In this document: in pieces, positions 32,269 through 42,109 of the stretch
How positions within the stretch are numbered: the stretch's first letter is position 1
How the letters are laid out: each line of letters begins with the position of its first letter
From: Favolaschia claudopus
Lineage: Eukaryota > Basidiomycota > Agaricomycetes > Agaricales > Mycenaceae
Reading direction: 5' to 3'
DNA length: 64,000 bases
NCBI GenBank assembly: GCA_037176885.1
Contig: JAWWNJ010000012.1
Coordinates: 930,001 to 994,000 of the forward strand
The notes under the pieces: model-generated
Database searches by the model: none
What the model was told of the DNA's origin: nothing
What the model saw: the letters and a program-made list of their open reading frames with translations, nothing else
Position numbers and translations under genes: made by a program

Positions 32269-33200
32269 CTAGCCAAACCGAATGATAATTAGCGTACTAT
32301 CGATTTCACCCCTGCGTTTTTGAGCAATAAACGTGTCCGCGCGGCTCCAATAATCGTCCTCGCCCCATGCACCTCTCTCCCAGTCTTCAAACATCCCTTG
32401 CACCGTCATCACCACGATACGTGGATCAGGTTGTACAGGAAGAGGTTTCGCAAAAAATCTAGCCTCTTTCCAGTCGTCTAGATTGAGGACGACAGTTTGG
32501 AGCTGTGGGCAGTGATCCAGCATCGGTTGGAGAAGATCACTAGCCAAAGCCGTTGACAACGAGATGTGTGTAAGCACGGGGAGTAAAGCTAGGTGTGACC
32601 AGTCGTCCCACTTGATTGAACATTCAGCATGTGTGGCGAGACGGAAATATAGTTCCAAGTGAGTGACGAAGAGAAACATAGAGGGGGAAAGCATCGCGCA
32701 CGCCCACGGCGTCGGGGCAAAAGCGTTATCGACTGTAATGCTGAGATTCTAGATTCGCATGCGGTCGAGGAGGGGGAGAAGTTCCTGAGGAATGTCGCGC
32801 CAGGCAGAATATAGAGATTTAATTCCCGTGCATTCGGAAAAGAGATCTACTACGGCCTCCGTTGGCATGCGGTCGTCCGCCCAAACATGGCGCAAACTCG
32901 CCTGCTTGAAAGTCGTGGGCTTGCATTTGAACGCACAGAAACGGGGATCTGTGGGGCTGATGACCGTAAGGACGCGGTACAGTAGCGGCTCTAGCCTGTA
33001 GTATAAGCTAGTTAGTCCGACCGTTGTTGTTCCGTGACTCCATGACTGGTTTAGCGCAGACTGGGCCACGACGCACCATCCAAGCACCATCGGTGAACCC
33101 TGCGGCAAACGAAGAGGAGCCGGGGAATATGGCGGCGATCTTGCAGAGCTGCCGTCTCAAATATCTCCCGTTCGAGTTCGGGCGGCAATATAGGGTCCAT
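32269..33200 (-). pseudogene. F-box-like gene with in-frame stop
   Basis: Exon 1 starts at the ATG ending at 33200 (MDPILPPELEREIFETAALQ, then RLLFVCRRVHRW). The intron interrupts the Trp codon, and exon 2 resumes LEPLLYRVLTVISPTDPRF. The frame continues RHVWADDRMPTEAVVDLF and IPQELLPLLDRMRI. It then meets TAG at 32749-32751 and goes on in the same frame with NLSITVDNAFAPTPWACAML, FVTHLELYFRLATH, WDDWSHLALLPVLTHIS and HCPQLQTVVLNLDDW to 32269. No splice donor lies near enough to skip the stop. A single nonsense change in an otherwise open frame suggests recent inactivation (or a sequencing error). The family is an expanded, uncharacterised mushroom F-box-like group. Confidence 0.75.
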
Positions 33201-33660
33201 CGGACTTGAATGCGAGGGAACACTCCAGAGACGAGTTGCCGAAGGACGAGATTGTTGGTGACAAGTCGGGAGACCGTGTGAATGATTGCGGAGGTTACCG
33301 GTATACGACGGTGAGTCATTTCGAATGACTCTGACTTTCCGATCGATTGACGATCATGCCATGATAACAGCTGGACAATAGTCGAGCACAGCAGCATGGC
33401 GCAGATGGAAGCGCGCGGGGCCCATATTCCGGATTGAAAATGTCACCCCGAGGTCACTCGATCGAAACGAGTTGCTGCTATGACATAGTTGTAAGTTCTT
33501 TTTGTGCTTTACTAATCTTGGCTCAAGTCCTTGCCTAAAATATTAATGCCCAAGCTTTGCCCAACGACCTGATAAATTATCCTTCATCTATGTAATCCAA
33601 TTCCACCTGTCCCTATTTTATATTTTATTGGCTTGGACTGTGGCATATTACAGTCCCAAT
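33201..33660. other. Intergenic
   Basis: Nothing recognised beyond the promoter of the F-box-like pseudogene and the 3' end of the MET2 gene. Confidence 0.5.
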
Positions 33661-35171
33661 CTACCAATTTGTCAAATCCGCCTCCGCCTCCCCAAACACA
33701 CTGCTCTTTTTCACCTCAAACGCCGCCGTATCTGACTCCACTCCATTCACCTCTGGATTAGCTCCGACATACAACTCCGGCAACTCCCTCCTCAAAAACC
33801 TCAACACATGCCCATTAATCTGCTGAAACTCTAGCAAGAATCCATCGTGCCCATCGGGCGATTGAATCGTCACAAGTTCCGCGTGAGGGATGTGCGCCGC
33901 GAGCTCATACTGCTCGTTGGGGGTGAAGAGGCCGTCGCTGGCGACGCTGATAACGAGCGCACGCGGCGGCAGCGTCCCCAGAACCTGCGCTAGAGCTGTC
34001 CCGTCGTCGTCTTCCGGCTCAGAGGAAGAGGAGGAGGAGGTGGTAGTACGCCCCCGAGCGACGTCATGCGTGTCGAGCTTGCGCGTGATGTGAATGTAGC
34101 AATTTGCGTCGAAGCGAGCGATGAATTTCTGGCCCTGGTAACGCAGGTAGGACTGGGCCGAGAAGATTGGCGGCCTGGCCGTCGTCAACGACGAAGGCAT
34201 TCTGTGGTGCCCGTCATTGTGTGCTGCGATGGCGGTCTCAGCGGGCGATTGTGGTCGGGAGCCGGGCGGGGTGGGGGTTCCTGGAACGACTGGCGCGGCA
34301 TTCAGCTGAGCGCGGCGGCCAAAACGGCTCTCGAACGAGTCGCGGGAGCGATATGTGAGCAAGGCGCTCATGCGGGCGGCGGAAAGCCCGGACGCTGGTT
34401 GAGTAATGTAGAATCCGTCACCGTATGCCGGATCGCTGTAGATGCTTTGGCGTTGGGCTTCACCCCAGGATATGCACCATCTACAGATTCGTTCTATCAG
34501 AGCACGGTCGAATGAGTGGAGAAATCGATGACGGACGCAGAATGACGAGCGGAGGTGGCGATTGGAACGACGTGTCGGATGTATCCATCGGGAGTACATA
34601 GCGGCCACTCGAGGACAGCCATCCCGCCCATGGAGCCTCCGATTACGACTGCGACGGAGTTGACACCGAGGTGGTCGAGGACTCGTTTGTGTATCCTCGA
34701 AGAATAAATTAGTGAATGCCTGAAATTTTGAATTCCGATACCGATACAAACCATACATCGTCGCGGATGGTCGTCGCTGGAAATTCAGGCCCATAGAGCT
34801 TACCTGTCGCAGGATTTTTCGTGATGGGCGACGCAGAGCCGTACGGCGAGCCCAAGACGTTCGCGCAAAAGATAAAAAATCTTTGGGGGTCGAATGCTTT
34901 TCCCGGACCCATCAATGGACCCCACCTAGATAGATATATACTCATTAGTTCAAGATACGACCTACCCATCGTCCCATTCTGCTCACCAGTCCTCAACATC
35001 GGCGCTTCCTGTGAACGCATGGCAGATGATCATGACATTGTCTTTCTTGCTGTTTAGCGTCCCCCAAGTTTTGTATGCAACGGGGACTTGGTGAAGCTGA
35101 ACACCGGATTCGAGGGTGAACGAAGGAACGACCAATATTGACTGATCTAGATGTATGAGTGATTCGGTCAT
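33661..35171 (-). CDS. MET2: Homoserine O-acetyltransferase
   Basis: This enzyme transfers acetyl from acetyl-CoA to homoserine, the committed step to methionine in fungi. The alpha/beta-hydrolase features are all present. The N-terminus has [35 protein letters not shown]. The FCANVLGSPYGSASP block follows, and the nucleophile elbow is GGSMGGMAVLEW (Ser in GGSMGG). The catalytic Asp lies in SVASDGLFTPNEQ and the His in SPDGHDGFLLEF. Between the elbow and the Asp is a Ser/Glu-rich loop (SSSSSSEPEDDD) typical of fungal length variation. The start at 35171 (MTESLIHLDQS) is chosen because the fold begins directly after it. Four or five introns; the DW|WGP join splits a Trp codon. Cytosolic housekeeping gene. 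Confidence 0.95.
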
Positions 35172-35772
35172 GGGAAAAGAGGGTGTTTACACAAGTTACT
35201 GATGCGATCTGGGTATGAGTCATACATGATTTCCACTTCAATGAATTCATGGAGGCAGTTGTATTAGGAGTAAATGAGGCCTATGAAGATTGGGAGAGAG
35301 TTGCGTGGGGAGGGGTGCTTATTGGGTGCGCCAAAGGTTGGGGCCAAAATGAATTATCAATTGAGTATGGGTACCTGTATATTACCGGTCCACGTCTTCG
35401 ACATCCGACATTCGTGTTCAATTGAACCGTATACCTACCTATCCGCCTCACGCTAATGCGCCGAGAGACGAACATCTGCCTCGACGAAGATAAGTAACCG
35501 AAATCATGTATCAAACAACATCATATACAGTTGCAATCTACAAAACAAAATTAGTAGGCGAAAGAGTGCTCTATAGGTTAAGTTAGTAAGGAGCGAAGAG
35601 GAAAAGATAAATCGTGGTCATACACCGCAGGCGATGTTCGCTGCTTGGAACGATAGCTCATGGAGCTAAAGAATCAACCTGCAGAATAAAAAGTTTGGAC
35701 GATGGCAATGAAGCTGATATGAGAAGGACAGGTGCGCACGGAAAGGGCACCACGCACTAAATCTGGTCAACT
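35172..35772. other. Intergenic
   Basis: Promoter of MET2 and 3' flank of the small Cys-rich gene. No motif recognised. Confidence 0.5.
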
Positions 35773-35973
35773 TCAAACAATGCACAGAATACGCGATGCT
35801 ACACACGGATGCGGTCCACCGCGCTGGCCGCAATAGGCGCAGACGGGCACGTTAGGTTTAGCATCATCATTCTGAGGAACGGTCTCGGCCGTCGCAGGCT
35901 CAGCATCGCAAGTGCACTGCGTCTCGACTTGAACGACGTGCTGAGCGATGGTGATGATAGTAGGAGTACGCAT
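35773..35973 (-). CDS. Small cysteine-rich protein (66 aa)
   Basis: A single-exon frame starts MRTPTIITIAQHVVQVE and carries cysteines as CTC, then VCAYCGQRGGPHPC and a final C near the end. A TATA-like GAGATAAAAG lies about 80 nt upstream on the same strand (36051-36060 in plus coordinates). The CxC, CxxC and later Cys spacing could bind a metal or form disulphides; no signal peptide is obvious. It is not a standard metallothionein array. Function unknown. The gene call rests on composition and the upstream TATA only. Confidence 0.4.
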   Translation of the reverse strand: MRTPTIITIAQHVVQVETQCTCDAEPATAETVPQNDDAKPNVPVCAYCGQRGGPHPCVASRILCIV

Positions 35974-36921
35974 GATGCCCAATGCAGGGTTGGAGAAGAG
36001 GCAACTGTGAGTTGGGAGATTGGGGGTGTTGGAGGAGATGCAGTCTCGTCCTTTTATCTCGTCCTTTCATCGTGTTCTTTCGACTCCTGTACACGCCACA
36101 CACGTTTAGTATTGACTGACTCGGACGAGTTTGCCTACAGCAATTGTACCCAGGCGCCTCTCAATACATTATTACCTTCCATTTTTCATCAGCTTTTCCA
36201 TTTTTTATCAGCGCTCACGTACCGTGCTGTGAAATACGCAGTCATGATTGTGGCTAAATTTTGATAGAGCAGAGAAGCTGTAAGAGACTGTGATTAGCTG
36301 CATAGGCGGGTGGGTCCAGCGGAGTGTGGCGTCTTTTCGCTAAAGTGATGCGCGAAATATTGTGACTGTGTCATCAGAATAGCGAGCTTCCATAGTCTAG
36401 CCACCGAGCTTACAGTACAGAACAGTGGATATAGCCATGAGATCCACTGAGCACACTCTGGCGAGGCAAGGTTGAGATGACGGTCGACTGAGTGTGGTTT
36501 TGAACAAGCGGAACGCCGGCAGCTTCTAGTTTGAAGAAGAGTCAAAGACTGATGCACTTCTTCGATCTCCAGCCCAGGATGACACGCTCCGTGATTCAAA
36601 TTGATTCTCAATGGAAGAATATCTGGCGACAGTGCGTCCAGTTACCGGCATTCTTGAATTGAGTGAGAATTAAAATAACAGAGCGACGGAGGATATGATG
36701 CTGATCTTGTGTGCGAAAATCGACTTCCCATGTCCCCACAGCGGGTTGGGTGATCAGGTCCGTTGAACGCTGCTCTTGAAACAAACACAGTTTTCAGTAT
36801 TGAAACCCTGATTCTCATGAAGTTACGAGAACGGGGCGCACATGAAGAGAGCACAAAGAGTCTTGATACGCAATCGACGCAGCCTCTACAGAAAAATCAG
36901 ACCGGCCGACGGATCTCCTTG
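35974..36921. other. Intergenic
   Basis: No gene recognised in this stretch apart from the probable promoter of the small Cys-rich gene near 36050. Short minus-strand frames have no motif. Confidence 0.45.
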
Positions 36922-37963
36922 TCACGCATCCTCGGCATCGGCTCCCTTCAAGAACTCAACCAAATCCCGCGCGAAAATCTGATGAATCTTGCTTGTTGGA
37001 TGAAGATGATCGCGCCAAACAGCGCCACCACTCGTCGACACGTCTTGCTCCGGAATTCCATGCTCCCCCAAATTGTCCAAGATTCGGTTGAAGGCGTCAA
37101 ACGCGGAGAAGGTTAGGATCGTTGCATCCGGATGCGCCGAAGAGAATTTCTGCACGGACTCTCGGAGAGATGAGTTCCAGTTGAGGTATGTGATGCTGAT
37201 GTCGGAAGAGGCTTTCGCGCCTGTGTAGACTCGTGGAAGAATCTTCATATAAAAGGATGAAAACGTACCAGCAGGGGTTCGACCGATGGGCGGAACATCA
37301 ATGAAGAGGAACAAACGAGCGCCGGCAGCGTACAACTTTTCTTGAAGCACGAATAACACTGCTAGTGTATCCTCGTGCGTGTCTGCATATCTTACAAGAA
37401 GTCGTCAATTCGCCAGTATTGGAAAAGGTCAGGCGCTTACGCGCAATCGTTTATACCGACCCATGTCACTGTAATATTCATCAGCTGCTTGCAAAAAACG
37501 AAGAAAAAAGGTACCAAATAACGAATCTGCGGAATCCCACGGCAACTTCTTCCGCTTGCGCTGCATCGGATACCCAGTAAGAAAATCGATATCAACCTGA
37601 GTCTCCACCGCCGCACCCCAGCCAACCGCTGGAACGCGCGCGCCTCCAACGGCGAAATCATGGACCACCAATTTTCGGTGACAAGAGTCATCCATGAGAA
37701 GGAACCCTACCCAGTTAGTGCCGTTCTCATCGTGTGGAATTGTGTTACGGTCAATTTTGGTGGGCGGGCGTGGTTTTCCTGGAGATCCAAATGCGGAATA
37801 CGAGTCGCCACTGAAGTCAGAGATATTCTTAAATTCAGCGTGGCAGTGGTCGAGATATATGAGATCCAAACATACAAGATAAAGAGGGTTTTCAAGGAGT
37901 TGAATCCCGGCCAGGAAAATTTGTCGTTTGATGTGGCATTGCCTATTTCTGGTTCGTTTCTGG
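36922..37963 (-). CDS. GDSL/SGNH esterase, N-terminus unresolved
   Basis: Spliced exons give FSWPGFNSLKTLFIFGDSYSAFG (block I, catalytic Ser in GDS). They continue NWVGFL, VHDFAVGGARV (block II Gly), VTWVGINDC (block III Asn) and WRDHLHPTSKIHQIF (block V with Asp and His). This is the layout of fungal carbohydrate-esterase family 16-like enzymes, which deacetylate or de-esterify plant-wall or storage substrates; the substrate cannot be inferred. About four introns, all in phase. An acceptor at about 37964 opens the first exon seen here, and no in-frame ATG follows it. The start must therefore lie in an upstream exon I could not find, or the 5' end is lost. No signal peptide could be checked. 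Confidence 0.75.
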
Positions 37964-38954
37964 CTGAAAGCTGTCAGGAGCCACCAAGTCGCAGCGACGT
38001 CGCTCACTCTGGCTTGTCGGTTCAGACTTTGGCTACAGCGCTCGTATAAAGAGCCAGTTTATATTCGAATAAAATGCTCACAGATCTCTGAAAGAAAGAC
38101 AACCTCGACAAGTGCTTCATCCTGGCATGAAGGGAGAGAGAAAGAGGTGATGCCGTCGGCGATCATTGGTCGGTGATGCGGGTGATTGAACGTGACAGCG
38201 CATCAGATGATGTGACAAGTCGCGAAACTCTCACGAATTGGTTGCCAATTGACCACCATCGTCTCGGCATTCTTTTCGCGTTTATTGACCAGAGAAATAC
38301 CGGAATGGTTCCCCAAAGGTTCTGCTGAGCAATACTCGCTGTTCCTACCCCCTTCCGTATGCTACTGGAGCTTTGGACTTGCTTTGGTCCTTTGGACTCC
38401 CGTCACTACTGTCTTGGAGGCGATGTCGCAAATTCATAAATCATTCTGCTATCATTGGTGTGCCCAATCAACCCCACAACCCGAGACGAAACTGGAAATG
38501 CCGACAGGTTTCACAGACTGATTCATTATCATGCGAACCCATACGAAGTCGCAGGACTTCGGATGCTCAATGCCAAACTCCGAGTCGTTATCACCAGCTG
38601 TGGTGAGTTGCGTGCACTCGCCAGTCATCGATACTTGTGATTCTCCGGTCTTGGGACTCAGGAACATCCCTGACATGAACGTCCTGGTCCTGACTTCCTT
38701 TCAACTTTAGACGCATATCAGTGAGTATTCCCGAAACAAGTCTAATTTGGAGCTCGGTTTATATGCGGGCAGTGTCTCACAGCCGAACACGAGCTGTCGA
38801 AGTGCTACTCCCCCGCTCCATTCCCTCCTCTCGTTCTACCACTTCGCTTGTAGCCTATTTGCCTTATTCTATGTTGTAATTGGTCCTCAAACTCTGCCCG
38901 CGAAGCTTTGTATATTCTTTGTGAGTTCGTTCGTCAAGTGCATCCGCTGAGGAA
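37964..38954. other. Intergenic
   Basis: This should contain the first exon of the GDSL esterase and the promoter of the next gene. A plus frame at 38249-38521 has no motif and is not called. Nothing else was recognised. Confidence 0.4.
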
Positions 38955-40087
38955 ATGACTAACATGTGGATCAGGACCTCCATGTCGGCGAACAACGCAT
39001 TATCCTCTTCGAGGCCGTTCTCCGCGTCCTCTGTGTTCTCTACTGCGACGTCTGCGTCATCCACTTCACCGCGGTCAGTATTACTTTCGTTCTTCCAACC
39101 TTCCGGCTCAATTCATGCAACAGATCCACCTCACCCGCCATTTCTTTGTCTTCATCTCATATCTCAACGTCAGTTCAAACCAATGTCATCTCATCTCGCA
39201 CCCCTTCGTTTCCGTCTCTTTCCTTATCAAGTTCATCTTTCCAAAGTGCCACGATCTCTTCCCCATCTCATTCACTTACACCTTTTGCAACCTTCTCCCC
39301 GCCATCCAGTTCCACAGCGGAAATCATTCCAAGCCAGGTGAGTGATTGTCCAACTCATGGCTCGATCTTGTCATATTTATGCAAATGATAGGACCCTTCC
39401 AATATTGTGAACGCTCAATCAAAATCTCTGATGCAGAGGCCGGGCATTATCGCGGCCATCGCCTCTGCTTCTCTAGCCATTCTCTTGATCGCTGCTTTGG
39501 TTCTATTCCTCTGTCGACGACGCCGCCGCCACCGCGAAGTGCTGCTCGGAAGCAGCATTACTTCTCAGGAAGTCTTCATGAGAAACAACCCTCATAACGA
39601 AAATATGAAGGACTCTCCCCATTCGCTGACAGGGAGCGCAGGATGGTCGTCGGAAGAACCGGTTTGGGCTTCCCAAATGCAGGCGCGCCTTGAGCGATGG
39701 CAGTCGAGGCAGAGTGTGAGCAGCACCCTCGTTGGCATGGGCAAAGCGCCGCCGATGCCGATGCCGCACTACACTGTGCGCTCACATGCAAGTATGATTA
39801 ATCCAAACGCAGACGTGTACGGCTTTGGGCAAGACCTCGCGTGGCAGGAGGCACATTACGAGGAGCCTCTGCCTGCCGTGCGTCCTCTTCCACCCTCGAA
39901 CTCAGCAAGCTATCCAGACATCGAGGTAATACCGCCTACGCCGCGCGCGGAAATCGTCTATCCGAATATGCCGTCTGCTGTACCGCTCATGCGCAGCGCG
40001 TCAACGGCTTCCTCTGCGCGTTCAGAATATTCCGCCGAGTCGATGGTCCGATCCCAGCCATCGCCGTCGCCTGCCGTCCAGGTATGA
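38955..40087 (+). CDS. Single-pass Ser/Thr-rich surface protein
   Basis: Exon 1 (from ATG 38955; in-frame ATG 38982 is an alternative) encodes SSSRPFSASSVFSTATSASS. Exon 2 is almost wholly Ser/Thr/Pro, suited to heavy O-mannosylation. Exon 3 has a single transmembrane helix (IIAAIASASLAILLIAALVLFL) followed at once by CRRRRRHRE, a positive stop-transfer, then a ~190-residue cytosolic tail rich in Pro and Ser. The plan resembles Wsc/Mid2-type wall-stress sensors or the many basidiomycete proteins with Ser/Thr ectodomain plus one helix. No signal peptide or WSC domain is visible, so an upstream exon may be missing. Both introns (after SPR and after IIPSQ) keep frame. Confidence 0.7.
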
Positions 40088-40363
40088 TAAGGGACAAATC
40101 ATTCTTTAATACTCATACACGACAATCACGACGAAGTTCTCAATCTCGATGTACGATATACGTGCTTGAATGCAGCAGACTATAATTATTTCTTGTACTT
40201 CTTGATAAGTTATACAGCAGAGGCAATTGAGACAGCGATAGATAATACAATACAACTTGTACAGGTCATTCATTTATACATTAGTAGAGTAAATGCTTCT
40301 CTTCTTTCCGTTATCGTCCTTTCATTCATTCATTCATCTCGTTGTGTGTCGTTTCAATCATTC

Positions 40364-41768
40364 TCAAGCCCTCCCCTCCGCCCTCTTCTCCACATCTCCC
40401 TCCCCTCCCTTCCTCACCAGATTCCCCCTCTCGCGCTCACTCTCCCCATCAAAGCTCGACGTACGCAAGTCATCATCCGTCTCATACAACTTCTCCGCCT
40501 TGACATCCTGCCTTAACAAGAACTTGCGAATCCCATACGGCACCTGCCTTAACCCATACGCGGCATGCTGATGCATGGGAAGGGAGAACACTTGGTCGAG
40601 TTCCTCGAGCGTTCGTCCCTTGGTCTCGCGCACGAACAGTAAGATGAGTACCCATAGGATGCTGTATCGGTCGAATTTCAATGACATTGAGCAGACCGGC
40701 AGACAGATTGAATGAATGCTGTACGCACCAACACCAAGCGGCATAGAAGCCGAATGCGCCTTGTGGTTTGAAAGCCGAGAGGAGGGACGGGAAGGTAATT
40801 GATAGGACGAAGTTGAAGAACCAAGTCGTGGCAGTAGCAAAACTCATGCCGAGGTTGCGAATGTACAACGGGAAACTGCAAATTCGACACCAGTTATATT
40901 TAGCAACAGACAGACAGAATCATTCAGGAACGAAAACGACGTACGCTTCGGCTGAGTAGGTGAATGGTACGGGGCCTTCACCAGGGGAGTAGAATATGCC
41001 GAAGAGATCTGGAAGGAGGATCGGAATTAGAACGAGGGGCGGAGAAGGAGAGTATACATGGAAGTTACGAACATATTCCGAGAGATACGCCAGCAAGTTG
41101 GCCCTCGCGCGTTGGAGACCAGAACGAGAATCCGGTGATTAGGAGGCAGATAGCCATGAATGGGAATGTGAAGAGTAGCAAATTCCTAGGAAAAACGATA
41201 AGCAAAATGATTCCACAGAAAGACGTCTATCTCGCCTTCGCCCGAAAGTATCGATCGTGAAGACAGCAGGCAACGCGAACAAGAAGTTGATGAGGCCGAA
41301 ACCGAATGACGACAAGAGTGCGGAGACCTGCGAGAATCCGGACTCCACGAACACTGTCGACGAATAATACGCAATAACGTTCACACCGCAGAACTGTTGC
41401 CCTGGTAAATGACGCTCATTCAGTCGAGCGAATAGAACGATGAAAAGGGGAAACGCACCAAACATGACAATGAAGCTCGCAATCGCTGCATTCCGATTCC
41501 TAGGCACCGACCACATCTCCCACAACCGATTCCGTCCGGAAGAAATCTCATTCTCCACCTCAAGCGACACATGGATATAATACAGATCCCGCGCGGCCTG
41601 CACCGGACTGAATCGCAGCCGGCAAAGATCATTGTAGGCTTCCTGGTATCGCCCTCGGCCGATGAGCCATCTGGGGCTTTCCGGTGCGAACATGACTTGG
41701 AGGCAGACGAGGAGGGCGGGGATACCGGCTGAACCAAGCATGAGACGCCAGTTGAGGCCCGTGATGTT
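40364..41768 (-). pseudogene. MFS sugar transporter, 3' part split by insertion
   Basis: These exons encode helices from the middle to the end of a sugar-porter MFS protein. They begin NITGLNWRLMLGSAGIPAL, then FAPESPRWLIGRGRYQEA (the PESPRW motif), [67 protein letters not shown] and a charged tail. The 5' exons (helices 1-4) are missing here and lie 19.8 kb away at 61613-62936 on the same strand. Neither part contains an internal stop, so inactivation is likely recent. One intron (41186-41235) uses GC-AG ends. A frame upstream of 41768 is contributed by the element's inverted repeat. Confidence 0.88.
41762..41768. repeat. Target-site duplication, left
   Basis: TGATGTT here is repeated at 61613-61619, directly outside the two ends of the 19.8-kb element. 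On the coding strand it is AACATCA inside the Asn-Ile-Thr codons of the transporter. Confidence 0.8.
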
Positions 41769-41812
41769 CACCCCTGGTGCTAACATTTAGTCTAACGAGT
41801 TGTACGTAGCCA
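41769..41812 (+). repeat. Left terminal inverted repeat
   Basis: CACCCCTGGTGCTAACATTT is the start. Compared with the inverted right end (GAGCCCTAGCCCTAAGATAT) the first 27 positions match at 18 without gaps, and after a 1-nt shift ACGTAGCCA is identical. Weaker similarity continues to about position 75. Confidence 0.75.
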
Positions 41813-42109
41813 GCGGTACCCTTATCTATAACCACGACGCCAGCCAAGAATGGCTAGGATCGTGGAATTAAGCCTTATGCGCTTGGCTAGATCGACAAAT
41901 ATTAGTCTGCTGTTTCCTTTGTGTTTCCTCGCCATTTTGAAGTTCTTCAAAAGTCTTTCGATGATGGATCGTTCCGTGATGAATCTGTTTGACCATCATG
42001 TTGTACATCAGTTTAGGTCGAAATTCTTTTGTAGTTGTGAAAGTCTCGGTCCATTTTGCCGAATTGGGCGACAATGGTTTGGAAAAAATACAATTGCCCG
42101 TATGAGTAC

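Noticed and set aside
38249..38521. 90-codon plus frame between the esterase and the surface protein
   Set aside because: No motif, no intron support and no upstream promoter signal.
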